A stretch of DNA of 64,000 bases from Aureimonas jatrophae (GCF_900104035.1 NZ_FNIT01000004.1:124001-188000); one strand, 5' to 3'. Positions 1 through 8,946 are shown, counted from the first letter of the stretch. Notes: generated from the sequence alone by a model not told the origin. Made by a program: numbers and translations.

Positions 1-2
1 GC

Positions 3-437
3 TGGCTCACCAACGGCGACACCGTGCTGCCGGTGATGATCGCGATCAACGTCTGGAAGATGTTTCCCTTCGTCGCGATCATGGTTCTGGCCGGGCTCCA
101 GTCCATCCCGAACGACCTCTACGAGGCCGCGCGCATCGACGGCGCGCGCTACTGGGAAGAGGTCTGGTACGTGATGCTGCCGCAGGTGCGCCCGGTGATC
201 GTGGCCGTCACGCTGCTTCTCGTGATCTGGGCGCTCAACCACATCACCATCATCTACGCCATCACGCGCGGCGGCCCCGCCAACCGCACGCTGATCACCC
301 CGATCCAGATCTTCCGCACTGCCTTCGAGAGCACGCAGTTCAACACGGCCGCCGCCCTGTCGGTGATGTTCTTCGCGGTCGCGATCCTGGTGGTCTTCGC
401 CTATATCCGCCTGCTCGCGGCGGGAGCGGCCCGATGA
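3..437 (+). CDS. carbohydrate ABC transporter permease, 5'-truncated (MalF/UgpA-like)
   Basis: This is the C-terminal 144 residues of an inner-membrane permease that, with the next gene, forms the channel of a binding-protein-dependent sugar importer. The reading frame is open to the left edge, so the true start lies outside the window; the GTG at position 24 is internal. The EAA loop that docks onto the ABC ATPase is visible (EAARIDGARYWEEV), followed by two or three hydrophobic segments. The stop overlaps the next start by ATGA, so the two permeases are translationally coupled. The substrate-binding protein is not visible and probably lies upstream. The family assignment is secure; the sugar is unknown. 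Confidence 0.9.
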   Translation, partial: WLTNGDTVLPVMIAINVWKMFPFVAIMVLAGLQSIPNDLYEAARIDGARYWEEVWYVMLPQVRPVIVAVTLLLVIWALNHITIIYAITRGGPANRTLITPIQIFRTAFESTQFNTAAALSVMFFAVAILVVFAYIRLLAAGAAR

Positions 438-1282
438 GCGCGGGCGCCGCGCCCAAGCGCCCCGGTCTGCCGCTGCCCCTGATCTGGCTCGGCTCGCTGG
501 TCCTTGTCCTCGTCTGCCTGTTTCCGTTCTGGTGGATGGGCCTGTCGTCGATCAAGACCTTGCGCGAGCTCTACACCGTGCCGCCGATCTGGTGGCCGGA
601 GGTGCCGAGCCTCGAGAACTACCGCAAGGTTCTCTTCGAATCGAACATCCCGCGCTACTTCCTGAACAGCCTCGTCGTCTCGGTCGGCTCGACGGGCCTG
701 GCCCTGATCCTGGCGATCTTCGCCTCCTACGGTTTTGCCCGCTTCGACTTTCGCGGCAAGCCGCTCCTCCAGTCCTTCGTGCTGATCGGCCAGCTGCTGC
801 CGACCGCCGCGATCATCGTGCCGCTCTTCATCACGCTGCGCGTGCTCGGCCTCGTGAACACCTACTGGGGCCTCATCCTCGTCTACATGATCCTGACCCT
901 GCCGCTCTCGGTCTGGATGCTGACGAGCTACTTCCGCGCCATTCCCGTGGAGCTGGAGGAGGCCGCGATCATCGACGGGGCCAGCCGGCTCGGCTGCCTG
1001 TTCCGCATCGTCCTGCCGTTGTCCGTGCCCGGCATCGTGTCGGTCCTGGTCTACGCCTTCGTGACCACCTGGAACGAGTTCATCTTCGCCCTGTGCTTCG
1101 CCACCGACGCCTCGGTGAAGACGCTGCCGATCGGGCTCGCCGAGTTCTCCACCGAGTTCAACACGGACTGGGGCGCCGTGATGGCGGCCTCGGTCATCAT
1201 GACGCTCCCGATCGCCCTCCTGTTCCTGTCCATGCAGCGCCTGTTCGTGGGCGGCATGACGGCGGGGGCGACCAAAGGATGA
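434..1282 (+). CDS. carbohydrate ABC transporter permease (MalG/UgpE-like)
   Basis: This 282-residue inner-membrane permease is the second channel subunit of the sugar ABC importer. It has a cytoplasmic N-terminus, a first membrane segment near residues 14-36, a long periplasmic loop, then five more hydrophobic segments. The EAA motif is clear (EEAAIIDGASRLGCLFRIVL, about residues 175-195). Length and layout are standard for MalG-type permeases. It starts at an ATGA overlap with the preceding permease and its own TGA overlaps a further ATG at 1279. The ATPase is encoded two genes downstream, with an aldo/keto reductase inserted between, so transport and metabolism share one operon. The substrate cannot be read from the sequence. 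Confidence 0.93.
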   Translation: MSAGAAPKRPGLPLPLIWLGSLVLVLVCLFPFWWMGLSSIKTLRELYTVPPIWWPEVPSLENYRKVLFESNIPRYFLNSLVVSVGSTGLALILAIFASYGFARFDFRGKPLLQSFVLIGQLLPTAAIIVPLFITLRVLGLVNTYWGLILVYMILTLPLSVWMLTSYFRAIPVELEEAAIIDGASRLGCLFRIVLPLSVPGIVSVLVYAFVTTWNEFIFALCFATDASVKTLPIGLAEFSTEFNTDWGAVMAASVIMTLPIALLFLSMQRLFVGGMTAGATKG

Positions 1283-1311
1283 CGCGCACGAGCCTTCCGG
1301 AAGGACATGCC

Positions 1312-2121
1312 ATGACCACGACCATTCCCGCGCTCGGCCTCGGCACCTACGGGCGCACCGGCGAGGAGGGCCTGGCCGCGCTTCTCGCCGCGCTGGAGCT
1401 CGGCTACCGCCATCTCGACACGGCGCAGAGCTACGGCACCGAGGAAAATGTCGGCGAGGCCATCCGTCGCTCCGGGCTTCCCCGCGACGAGGTCTTCGTC
1501 ACCACCAAGGTCGCCGACACGAACCTCTCCCGCGCCGACTTCGCACCGAGCGTCCGCCAGAGCCTCGACACGCTGGGACTCGACCGCGTCGATCTCCTCC
1601 TGATCCACTGGCCCTCGGAACGCGACCAGGTGCCCTTCGAGGACTACATGACCGCTCTTGGCCAAGCGAAGGCGGCGGGCCAAACGCGCCTGATCGGCGT
1701 CTCGAACTTCCCGATCGAGCATCTGAAGCGCGCGCGCGCTCTGCTGGGCGAGGATGCGCTGGCGACCAACCAGGTCGAGATCCACCCCTTCCTCCAGTCG
1801 CCCACCTTGCGAGACTTCGCGCGCTCGATCGAGCTGCCGCTGACCGCCTACCAGCCGCTCGCCAAGGGCAGCGTCGGCGAGAACGAGACCCTCCGCGAGA
1901 TCGCGGCGGGGCACGGCGTCACGCCGGCGGCGGTGGCGCTCGCCTTCCTTCTGGCGGAAGGACACATCGTGATCCCCGCCTCCGGCAGCCGCGCCAATCT
2001 CGAGGCGAACCTTCGGGCGCGCGACCTCAAGCTCCGGCCCGAGGAGATCGATGCCGTCCGGCGCCTCGACCGGGGCGAGCGCCGCATCGATCCGGAGAAG
2101 TCCCCTCGCTGGGACGACTGA
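1312..2121 (+). CDS. aldo/keto reductase (2,5-diketogluconate reductase-like)
   Basis: This is an NADPH-dependent aldo/keto reductase of 269 residues, predicted to be a cytoplasmic TIM barrel that reduces a carbonyl group on a sugar derivative. The catalytic tetrad is complete: Asp36 and Tyr41 in HLDTAQSYG, Lys66 in VTTKV and His99 in LIHWP. The C-terminal nucleotide-binding part carries [15 protein letters not shown] chose ATG 1312 because a GGAAGGA ribosome site lies just upstream; an alternative ATG at 1279 overlaps the permease stop and would add 11 residues. It sits between transporter genes, so it probably acts on the imported compound or its first product. The exact substrate is an inference that cannot be refined here. 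Confidence 0.9.
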   Translation: MTTTIPALGLGTYGRTGEEGLAALLAALELGYRHLDTAQSYGTEENVGEAIRRSGLPRDEVFVTTKVADTNLSRADFAPSVRQSLDTLGLDRVDLLLIHWPSERDQVPFEDYMTALGQAKAAGQTRLIGVSNFPIEHLKRARALLGEDALATNQVEIHPFLQSPTLRDFARSIELPLTAYQPLAKGSVGENETLREIAAGHGVTPAAVALAFLLAEGHIVIPASGSRANLEANLRARDLKLRPEEIDAVRRLDRGERRIDPEKSPRWDD

Positions 2122-2137
2122 AAGGGAGGGACGCATC

Positions 2138-3205
2138 ATGGGTTCGGTATCGATCCGCGAGGCGCGCAAGAGCTACGGGGCGCTGGAGGTGCTGCACGGG
2201 GTCTCGGTGGAGATCGCCGACGGCGAGTTCGTCGTCCTCGTCGGCCCCTCGGGCTGCGGAAAATCGACACTCCTGCGCATGCTCGCGGGGCTGGAATCGA
2301 TCTCGGGCGGCGAGATCGCGATCGACGGGCGCGTCGTCAACGCGCTGGCGCCGAAAGAGCGCGACATCGCCATGGTGTTTCAGTCCTACGCGCTCTACCC
2401 GCACATGACGGTGGCCGAGAACATGGGCTTCTCGCTCAAGCTCGGCCGCCGGCCGCGCGAGGAGATCCAGGATCGCGTCGGCACGGCGGCGCGCACGCTC
2501 AGTCTCGACGCGCTGCTCGACCGCCAGCCGCGCCAGCTGTCCGGCGGCCAGCGTCAGCGCGTCGCCATGGGCCGCGCCATGGTGCGGGCGCCCGCCGTGT
2601 TCCTGTTCGACGAGCCATTGTCGAACCTCGACGCCAAGCTCCGCGTCCAGATGCGCGCCGAGATCAAGCAGAACCATCAGCGCCTGCGCACCACGACCGT
2701 CTACGTCACGCACGACCAGATCGAGGCCATGACCATGGCCGACCGCATCGTCGTCATGAACGGCGGCCGCGTCGAGCAGATCGGAACGCCGCTGGAACTC
2801 TACGAGCGTCCAGCCAACCTCTTCGTCGCCGGCTTCATCGGCTCGCCCGCCATGAACCTCCTGCCCGGGCGCATCGCCGAGGGTGCGCTGACCGCCGAGG
2901 ACGGCACGCGCATCCCGCTCGGCGGCGCGGCTTCGGCGCGAGGAAGCGCCGCAATCCTCGGCGCACGGCCCGAGCATATCGTGATCGATCCCGCCGGCGT
3001 GCCAGCCGAGGTGCTGGTGGTCGAGCCGACGGGCGCCGACACGCATGTCACGCTGCGCCTCGCCGGCCAGCCCGTCGTCGGCACGTTCCGCGAGCGCATC
3101 ACGGTGCGGCCCGGCGAACGGCTGCCCGTGCGGCTCGACCCTGAGCGTCTCCATCTCTTCGACGCCGAAACGGGCCAGCGACTCGAACAGGGAGGCCGAG
3201 CCTAA
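2138..3205 (+). CDS. sugar ABC transporter ATP-binding protein (UgpC/MalK-like)
   Basis: This is the 355-residue ATPase that energises the sugar importer encoded by the two permease genes. All ABC motifs are present: Walker [10 protein letters not shown] (residues 36-44), signature LSGGQ (134-138), Walker B ending in Asp158-Glu159, a D-loop SNLDA and the H-loop in VYVTHDQ. After about residue 235 comes the regulatory TOBE/OB-fold region typical of MalK and UgpC subunits. Start ATG 2138 has AAAGGGAGGG ten bases upstream and lies 16 bases after the reductase gene. The gene ends three bases before the next start. Assignment to the CUT1 (oligosaccharide or glycerol-3-phosphate) class is well supported; the cargo is not. 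Confidence 0.94.
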   Translation: MGSVSIREARKSYGALEVLHGVSVEIADGEFVVLVGPSGCGKSTLLRMLAGLESISGGEIAIDGRVVNALAPKERDIAMVFQSYALYPHMTVAENMGFSLKLGRRPREEIQDRVGTAARTLSLDALLDRQPRQLSGGQRQRVAMGRAMVRAPAVFLFDEPLSNLDAKLRVQMRAEIKQNHQRLRTTTVYVTHDQIEAMTMADRIVVMNGGRVEQIGTPLELYERPANLFVAGFIGSPAMNLLPGRIAEGALTAEDGTRIPLGGAASARGSAAILGARPEHIVIDPAGVPAEVLVVEPTGADTHVTLRLAGQPVVGTFRERITVRPGERLPVRLDPERLHLFDAETGQRLEQGGRA

Positions 3206-3208
3206 GCC

Positions 3209-3967
3209 ATGGCCGCCATCTATCCCGATCTTCGCGATCGCACCGTTCTTGTCACCGGCGGGGCGTCGGGCATCGGCGAGGCCATCGTGCGAGCCTTCGC
3301 CGCCCAAGGCTCACGCGTCGGCTTCGTCGATCTCGACGCGGGGGCCGGCGAGCGGCTGGCGGCCGAGCTTTCGGCGGCCGGCGGGCAGATCCGATTTGCC
3401 GCCTGCGACCTTCGCGACATCGCGGCGCTTCAGCGCGCCATCGGCGAGATCCGTGCCGCGCTCGGCCCCGTCACCGTGCTCGTCAACAACGCCGCCAACG
3501 ACGAGCGCCATCCCACCCCCACCGTCACGCCGGACTATTTCGACGACCGGATCGCGGTGAACCTGCGCCACCAGTTCTTCGCGGCCCAGGCCATCCTGCC
3601 CGACATGGAGCGGGCGGGCGGCGGCTCGATCGTCTGCATGAGCTCGATCTCGTGGATGGCGGGCTTCGGCGGCATGGCGCTCTACACCGCCTCGAAGTCC
3701 GCCGTGCTCGGCCTCGTGCGCTCGCTCGCCCGCGACTACGGGCCGGCGGGCGTGCGCGTCAACGCCGTCTCGCCCGGCTGGATCATGACCGAGCGCCAGC
3801 TCGCGCTCTGGCTGACGCCCGAGGCCGACGCCATGCGCGAGGAGCGCCAGGCGCTGAAGCGCCGGCTCGTACCCGACGACATCGCCCGCCTCGTCCTGTT
3901 TCTCGCCTCCGAGGAGGCCGGCGCCATCACCGCGCAGAACCACGTCGCCGATGGCGGCTGGGTCTGA
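3209..3967 (+). CDS. SDR family oxidoreductase
   Basis: This is a classical short-chain dehydrogenase/reductase of 252 residues. The Rossmann cofactor motif TGGASGIGE begins at residue 16, the NNAA structural motif follows, and the catalytic Tyr159-x3-Lys163 pair sits in YTASKSAVLG. Asp41-Leu-Asp at the end of the second strand favours NAD over NADP. It starts four bases after the transporter ATPase gene and therefore belongs to the catabolic operon. Together with the aldo/keto reductase it probably oxidises or reduces hydroxyl and keto positions of the imported sugar or sugar acid. Family certain, substrate unknown. Confidence 0.93.
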   Translation: MAAIYPDLRDRTVLVTGGASGIGEAIVRAFAAQGSRVGFVDLDAGAGERLAAELSAAGGQIRFAACDLRDIAALQRAIGEIRAALGPVTVLVNNAANDERHPTPTVTPDYFDDRIAVNLRHQFFAAQAILPDMERAGGGSIVCMSSISWMAGFGGMALYTASKSAVLGLVRSLARDYGPAGVRVNAVSPGWIMTERQLALWLTPEADAMREERQALKRRLVPDDIARLVLFLASEEAGAITAQNHVADGGWV

Positions 3968-4006
3968 CGCCCGTTTCCTTTCTCGCCTGCCTTCGAGGTG
4001 CCTTCC

Positions 4007-4756
4007 ATGCAGTCCCCTTCCGACATCCAGCCGATCACCCGCCCGCCCCGCGCCTGGTGCGACGCGCTCGCCGCGATCGGCACGGCGACCTGCAGCAGCG
4101 AGCTCAGCCTCATGGGCATCCGCGATGCGCAGATCCATGGGCCACGACCGCTCAAGCTCGGCCGCTCGGTGGCCGGTCCCGCGCTGACGCTCCAGATGAT
4201 GCCCAAGCGCGAGGACCTCTACGGCTCCAACGAGTACGAGAACCCGGAGGTCCAGCTCCATCGCCACGTTCTCTATCCCGCCGAGGCCGGCGACATGGTG
4301 GTGGTGGACGCGCGCGGCGACATGGCGAGCGGCATCTTCGGCGAGATGATGCTGACCTTCCTCGCGGGTCGCGGCGGGTCGGGCGTGGTGGTGGACGGCT
4401 GCATCCGCGATTCCGCCAAGGCGCGCGAGCTCGACCTCGGCGTCTGGGTGAAGGGTGTGACGCCCAACTACCACGCGCAGACCAACCTCATCCCCTTCGC
4501 CGTCAACGTGCCGGTCGCCTGCGGCGGCGCGCTAGTCATGCCGGGCGACATCATCGTGGCCGACGACGACGGCGTGGTAGTGGTGCCCGTCGCCATGGCG
4601 GAGCGGCTGATCGAGGGCGCGAGCCAGCATGTCGAGTGGGAGGAGTTCGCGCGCCTTCGCCTGTCGCAGGGCGGAGACCTGCGCAAATACTATCCCCTCA
4701 CCGATGCCGTACAGGACGAGTACCAGGCCTGGCGCGCGGCCAACCAACCAGGTTGA
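4007..4756 (+). CDS. RraA family protein (HMG/CHA-type aldolase or demethylmenaquinone methyltransferase-like fold)
   Basis: The 249-residue product belongs to the RraA / class II pyruvate aldolase-like family. The conserved block GGSGVVVDGCIRDS contains the Arg-Asp pair that, in characterised HMG/CHA aldolases, binds the pyruvyl group and the divalent metal. A downstream PGDIIVADDDGVVVVP segment is also typical. In a sugar or sugar-acid operon such a protein more likely cleaves or decarboxylates an oxo-acid than regulates RNase E; that is an inference from context. ATG 4007 is preferred because GAGG lies eight bases upstream; GTG 3998 is an alternative. It lies 39 bases after the SDR gene. 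Confidence 0.85.
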   Translation: MQSPSDIQPITRPPRAWCDALAAIGTATCSSELSLMGIRDAQIHGPRPLKLGRSVAGPALTLQMMPKREDLYGSNEYENPEVQLHRHVLYPAEAGDMVVVDARGDMASGIFGEMMLTFLAGRGGSGVVVDGCIRDSAKARELDLGVWVKGVTPNYHAQTNLIPFAVNVPVACGGALVMPGDIIVADDDGVVVVPVAMAERLIEGASQHVEWEEFARLRLSQGGDLRKYYPLTDAVQDEYQAWRAANQPG

Positions 4757-4851
4757 CGGTCGCGCTTCCGAGCTGCGGTTCGGGAGCGGACCGCAGCCCG
4801 GCTCGTCGCGTCGCGATGCCGCCCCCTCCCCAACCCGCGAGATCCGCCACC

Positions 4852-5331
4852 ATGCTGAAGCCGTCGCTTGAGGAACTTCACCGGGAAGCGGACCAGTTCG
4901 ACCTCGCCCGGTTCGACTATGCCGTGGCCTGGGAGCTCGGGCTTCGGTTGCGGGATCACGCCGTGGAACAGGCTTTGCCGGTCGGCATCGAGGTGTTTCA
5001 CGGCACCGCGCCGGTCTTCCTGTCGCTCCTGCCCGGCTCCTCGCCCGACAATGTCGACTGGCTGCGGCGCAAGCGGGCCGTGGCGCTGCGCTTTCACCAG
5101 AGCTCGCTCGCCATGCGACGGTTGTGCGAGGAGAAGGGCGTCGAGTTCGCCGCGCGCTACCACCTGCCCTCGAGCGAGTTCGTCGCGAGCGGCGGCGCGG
5201 TACCGATCACGGTACGCGGCAGCGGCGTCGTCGGCGTCGCGACCGTCAGCGGCCTGCCCGATACGGAGGATCACGCCTTGGTTGTCTCCGCCTTACGGGA
5301 ACTGCGCCGGGTGCAGGGCATCGGCGACTAA
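4852..5331 (+). CDS. UPF0303 / heme-degrading-domain family protein
   Basis: This 159-residue cytoplasmic protein resembles the UPF0303 (GlcG/HbpS-like, DUF336) family. Recognisable parts are the VGIEVFHG strand, the NVDWLRRKRAVALRFHQSS helix and the C-terminal GSGVVGVATVSGLPDTEDHA stretch. The family is often found as the last gene of catabolic operons and its biochemical role is unsettled; heme binding has been described for relatives. It follows the RraA-like gene by 95 bases on the same strand and probably closes this operon. An in-frame ATG at 4816 would add 12 residues rich in proline and looks non-native. Family assignment is fairly secure, function open. Confidence 0.82.
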   Translation: MLKPSLEELHREADQFDLARFDYAVAWELGLRLRDHAVEQALPVGIEVFHGTAPVFLSLLPGSSPDNVDWLRRKRAVALRFHQSSLAMRRLCEEKGVEFAARYHLPSSEFVASGGAVPITVRGSGVVGVATVSGLPDTEDHALVVSALRELRRVQGIGD

Positions 5332-5407
5332 CGATCAGGTGACCTGACGATCCGCGTCAGCCGTGGCAACATGGCAGCCGGACACCGTTCGCTGGGGAGG
5401 AAACGGA

Positions 5408-6988
5408 ATGCGTGGGATCATCTGGGCCGCGGCGCTGGCTTTGGCGGCGGGCACCGCGCAGGCGCAGGACAAGCCGGTGGTGAACGCCGGCACGCCAGCG
5501 CCCGACTGCACCGCACGCGTGAACTACGACCGCAACGCCGACCTGCCGGGCTACCTGGATGGCGACGGCATCTGCCAGCCCTTCCTGCCGTTGAACCAGC
5601 TCATCCCGACCGGACGCGACGCCAGCTTCTACACGGCGGACTTCACGGACGCCGCGATCCGCCAGCGCTGGCAGAGCTGCAAGGCCGACGAGGCGTGTGC
5701 GGCTGCCGCCCGCAAGGGCGCGCAGGGCTTCGCCCGCGTCGAGACGCGCGAAACCGGGACGGTGGGCGCGACGGGCAAGATCGATCCCGAGGGCGACGTC
5801 GATCTCGCCGCGATCCGCCGGCCCGCCTTCTTCGGGCAGGAGCCCTACCGCGAGCCGATCGCGGCCAGCGACGCACGTGCCTATACGGTCGAGTTCACCG
5901 CGCCACGCGACACTCTCGAGCGCACCCAGCTCGGCAAGACCGGCGAGATCAAGTTGCGCGGCTGGTACATCCGGGGCGACGGTATCCGCAGTGAGGACGG
6001 CACCCGCCAGCGCGCGCTCGTCGTCATGAACAACGGCGGCGGCAACGAGATTACCGCGGTCGACGACCCGCGCTCCCAACTCGTCACGCGCGACGCGGCG
6101 AGCGGCAAGTTCACGCTGTCCGAGACGCCCGACGGCCTGACCGAGGAAGCGGGCATGCGCCACTGGCGGGGCTTTGCCGCCGCCTTCCATGCGGCTGGCT
6201 TCGACGTTCTTGTTACCGACCGGCGCGGCAACGGCATCTCGGGCGGCATGAACGGCTTCAACACGGCCGAACAGGCCAATGACATGATGCGCGAGTTCGA
6301 CCAGCTCCGCGCCGGCGAGGGTCTGCGGGCGCTGGGAGCCGAGGGCGGCACGCTGACCGGACGGGCGGCGGCCGACGCCATCCTGCAGGGCGCGGACATC
6401 ACGGCTATGCCGATCGTTCTCATGGGCTACTCGCGCGGCTCCTATGCGGTCGCCTACGCCATGCAGAAGAATTTCGTCGCCGACTGCAACCGCGACATGC
6501 CCGGTGGCACGTGCGGTCCGGCGCTCGGCCGCGCCAACATCAAAGGCGCGATCCTCTATGGTCCGAACTCGGGTGGTCTCGGCACGCGGGTCGCCGGCCA
6601 CGACATGATCGAGGCGGCGCTGCGCGAGGAGTTCACCACGACCTACTATCCCGACGGCGAGGTGGCAGCCGGCGTCGCGCGCTGGCCGGCGCTGCAGATC
6701 GTGAAGGGCACCTGGGACTACGTCGAGGGGATGGAAGGCGCGTTCGCCAGCTACCAGCGAGCGACGGGCCTGAAGGACCTGTTCGTGTTCCACGGGCCCC
6801 ATGGGCTGGCCACGCAGTCCGACGGCAACATGGCGCTGGCGGGCGACCGCATGGCGCGCTTTGCTCGCGCCGCCGCGCTCGGCCAAGGCCGCCTGGAGGG
6901 CACCACGCCGCCGGCCGACCTGCGCGACCTCGTTCTGTCCGCCCCGCCCGTCTGGGACACCAACACGGGACCCGCCCAACAACCTTAG
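5408..6988 (+). CDS. secreted alpha/beta hydrolase
   Basis: This 526-residue protein begins with a Sec signal peptide (about 19 residues, cleavage after AGTAQA). The nucleophile elbow GYSRGS places the catalytic serine at residue 342, and FDVLVTDRRGNGISGG just before it matches the strand and loop ahead of the elbow in alpha/beta hydrolases. A C-terminal FVFHGPHGLA segment can supply the catalytic histidine. The protein is much longer than a simple esterase, with about 200 residues before the hydrolase core. Start ATG 5408 follows GGGGAGGAAACGGA. It probably acts in the periplasm or outside the cell on an ester or amide; the substrate is unknown. It stands apart from the operon before it. Confidence 0.82.
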   Translation: MRGIIWAAALALAAGTAQAQDKPVVNAGTPAPDCTARVNYDRNADLPGYLDGDGICQPFLPLNQLIPTGRDASFYTADFTDAAIRQRWQSCKADEACAAAARKGAQGFARVETRETGTVGATGKIDPEGDVDLAAIRRPAFFGQEPYREPIAASDARAYTVEFTAPRDTLERTQLGKTGEIKLRGWYIRGDGIRSEDGTRQRALVVMNNGGGNEITAVDDPRSQLVTRDAASGKFTLSETPDGLTEEAGMRHWRGFAAAFHAAGFDVLVTDRRGNGISGGMNGFNTAEQANDMMREFDQLRAGEGLRALGAEGGTLTGRAAADAILQGADITAMPIVLMGYSRGSYAVAYAMQKNFVADCNRDMPGGTCGPALGRANIKGAILYGPNSGGLGTRVAGHDMIEAALREEFTTTYYPDGEVAAGVARWPALQIVKGTWDYVEGMEGAFASYQRATGLKDLFVFHGPHGLATQSDGNMALAGDRMARFARAAALGQGRLEGTTPPADLRDLVLSAPPVWDTNTGPAQQP

Positions 6989-7132
6989 ACCAAATCCGGC
7001 GACGCGCCTTCCCAGCCTGATCCGGCGCGGCGGGACACGATCAGCAGGCCTGTCGGCGCGGTGCGCTACAGGCCTCCCGTCGTCCGCACATGGTCCGTGC
7101 AGCCTTTCCCGGCGCAGGTTCGTTGCAGGAGG

Positions 7133-7768
7133 ATGTCCGACGACACTGCCACCGCCAAGACCGATCTCGTCGCCGAATGGCCCTTCCCGGTCGCGGCGAC
7201 GCTCGGCTCGGCCGTGCGCGCCAAGGGTATCGAGCAGGAGCTGCGCGCGCGTCTGCCGTTCCCCCGACGCGGCGATCTCGCGATCGAGGCAGGCCGGGTC
7301 GTCCTGCGTTTACCGAACGAGAAGGGTCCCCAGTTCGAGGGAGCGCGAGCGACCATCGACAAGGCGCTGGAGGGGATCGCCGCTCTTCCCGTCCTGCCGC
7401 GCGAGATCGAGGACATCCTGACGATAACCGGTCACGAACGCCTGAAATGGACGCGCGACGGTCGGCTCCAGAGCGCGGGCACACGCACGGTGAAGCTGCG
7501 CGGACGCGCCAAGGCGGTCACGTTTCACGTCTTCGATCCCCGCCATGTCGAGGACCTCCTGGATCGCGACCTCGTCACGATCTGGCGCGAGGAGGACCGG
7601 AAAACGGTCGCCGAGAACCGGCGGCGGGCCGCCGGCAAGGCGGCGCTGACGCGGGCCGGCAAGGGAGCCGCCAAAACCGCCGTGCGCGGGGGCGGACGCC
7701 GGGACAAGACGGCCAAGCCGTCGCTCGCCGAGTGGGATGCCTTTGCATCCGACGGCCTGCTGCGCTGA
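7133..7768 (+). CDS. hypothetical protein with basic C-terminus
   Basis: I do not recognise this 211-residue protein. It has no signal peptide or membrane segment. The N-terminal two thirds alternate predicted strands and helices (EWPFPVAATLGSAVRAKG, LTITGHERLKWTRDG), and the last 60 residues are rich in Arg, Lys and Ala (RRRAAGKAALTRAGKGAAK), which suggests nucleic-acid contact. Codon use matches its neighbours. AGGAGG directly abuts ATG 7133, which is an unusually short spacing; the frame is open upstream to 7061, so a longer N-terminus is possible. It is followed after 39 bases by an SDR gene and the two may be co-transcribed. No function can be assigned. Confidence 0.65.
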   Translation: MSDDTATAKTDLVAEWPFPVAATLGSAVRAKGIEQELRARLPFPRRGDLAIEAGRVVLRLPNEKGPQFEGARATIDKALEGIAALPVLPREIEDILTITGHERLKWTRDGRLQSAGTRTVKLRGRAKAVTFHVFDPRHVEDLLDRDLVTIWREEDRKTVAENRRRAAGKAALTRAGKGAAKTAVRGGGRRDKTAKPSLAEWDAFASDGLLR

Positions 7769-7807
7769 AACTGGGCCCGACGAATCGTCCGCCGGGAGTC
7801 GAGTGCC

Positions 7808-8509
7808 ATGACCGATCGTGTTGCCGTTGTCACCGCCGGAGGGAGCGGCATGGGCGCAGCCGTCGCGCACCGCTTGGCGGCCGACGGGTATCGGATCGCG
7901 ATCCTGTCCTCGTCGGGCCGGGGCGAGGCGCTGGCGGCCGAACTCGGCGGCCTCGGCGTGACGGGTTCGAACCAGAGCGAGGACGACCTGAAGCGGCTCG
8001 TCGAGGGCGTGATCGAGCGGTGGGGGCGGATCGACGTCCTCGTCAACAGCGCGGGCCACGGGCCCCGCGCGCCGATCACGGAGATCACCGACGAGCAATG
8101 GCATCTCGGGCTCGACGTCTATCTTCTCAACGTCGTGCGCCCGGTGCGGCTCGTGGCTCCCGTCATGCAGGCGCAGGGTGGCGGCTCCATCGTCAACATC
8201 TCCACGGCATGGGCCTTCGAGCCGAGCCCGATGTTTCCGACCTCGGCCGTGTTCCGGGCCGGGCTCGCCGCCTACACGAAGATCTTCGCCGACAGCTTCG
8301 CACCCCACGGCGTGCGCATGAACAACGTCCTGCCCGGCTGGATCGACAGTCTTCCGGCAACCGAGGAGCGGCGCGAAAGCGTGCCCATGGGCCGCTACGG
8401 CCGGGTCGAGGAAGTCGCTGCGACCGTCGCGTTCCTGGCCTCCGACGGCGCCGGCTACATCACGGGACAGAACATCCGGGTCGACGGCGGGCTGACGCGG
8501 TCGGTGTGA
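7808..8509 (+). CDS. SDR family protein with altered catalytic motif
   Basis: The 233-residue product has the short-chain dehydrogenase fold: cofactor motif TAGGSGMG near residue 10, NSAG at the fourth strand, NIST with the catalytic-serine position, and the C-terminal GQNIRVDGG signature. However, the expected Tyr-x3-Lys is missing. The aligned segment reads PTSAVFRAGLAAYTK, so Ser occupies the tyrosine position and Arg the lysine position. It may use different chemistry or may only bind ligand. Residues around the site (MFPTSAVFRAG, MNNVLPGWIDSLP) look well formed rather than decayed, so I read this as a distinct SDR subgroup and not a pseudogene. Start ATG 7808 has GGGAGTCGAG upstream. Confidence 0.85.
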   Translation: MTDRVAVVTAGGSGMGAAVAHRLAADGYRIAILSSSGRGEALAAELGGLGVTGSNQSEDDLKRLVEGVIERWGRIDVLVNSAGHGPRAPITEITDEQWHLGLDVYLLNVVRPVRLVAPVMQAQGGGSIVNISTAWAFEPSPMFPTSAVFRAGLAAYTKIFADSFAPHGVRMNNVLPGWIDSLPATEERRESVPMGRYGRVEEVAATVAFLASDGAGYITGQNIRVDGGLTRSV

Positions 8510-8582
8510 ATCGGCCTGCGGTAAACCTCCCGTTCACCATATCGGCGCATCCTTCGTTTCAGTGCAGCGAAGGAGACCGTCC

Positions 8583-8747
8583 ATGACCGACCTCGCGACG
8601 ATTGTAACCAACCCCGCCCTCCAGTCCCGCATCCGCGACGCCCTGCGCCGCTCCCCCATCCACCGGTTGGAGGAGCGGCTGCCCGGCCGCATCACCCAGC
8701 TTCTGGCCGAACTCGATCGGGCGGAGACGCGTCGGCCCCTCCATTGA
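8583..8747 (+). CDS. small hypothetical protein (54 aa)
   Basis: This short ORF encodes a 54-residue, mostly helical, charged protein (LQSRIRDALRRSPIHRLEER, LLAELDRAETRR). A good GAAGGAG ribosome site lies eight bases before ATG 8583, and third-position GC preference agrees with coding. There is no membrane segment or known motif. It stands alone between the SDR gene and a tRNA gene of the opposite strand. It could be a real small protein or chance; I favour real because of the ribosome site. No function proposed. Confidence 0.5.
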   Translation: MTDLATIVTNPALQSRIRDALRRSPIHRLEERLPGRITQLLAELDRAETRRPLH

Positions 8748-8820
8748 GCGCCCAGCCCACGGCACGCCGTCGTTGCAGATCCTTAGGCGGCATGGGCCGC
8801 GCGTGTTTCTCGGAGAACGG

Positions 8821-8897
8821 TGGTGTCCCGGAAGGGATTCGAACCCCTGACCCCAGGTTTAGGAAACCTGTGCTCTATCCAGCTGAGCTACCGGGAC
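8821..8897 (-). tRNA. tRNA-Arg (anticodon CCU)
   Basis: Read on the reverse strand, the sequence folds as a full cloverleaf. The acceptor stem is GTCCCGG/CCGGGAC with discriminator A and an encoded CCA end. The D-arm is GCTC..GAGC, the anticodon stem CAGGT/ACCTG with loop TTCCTAA, and the T-arm contains GGGGTTCGAATCCC. The anticodon CCT corresponds to forward positions 8861-8863 and decodes AGG arginine codons. The gene lies downstream of, and opposite to, the 54-residue ORF. No integration scar or partial tRNA repeat was seen nearby. Confidence 0.97.
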
Positions 8898-8946
8898 ACG
8901 TGCCTATCGGTAGCCGCATCGTGGGGCGGGTTCAAGTGCGCGCCTG

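Noticed and set aside
532-1311. Long N-terminal extension of the first aldo/keto reductase frame
   Set aside because: The extension overlaps the permease gene in another frame and is Arg/Pro/Leu-rich. The real protein starts at 1312 with a ribosome site.
5357-6982. Reverse ORF of 541 codons mirroring the secreted hydrolase
   Set aside because: The forward frame has a signal peptide, a ribosome site and the GYSRGS nucleophile; the reverse frame has none of these.
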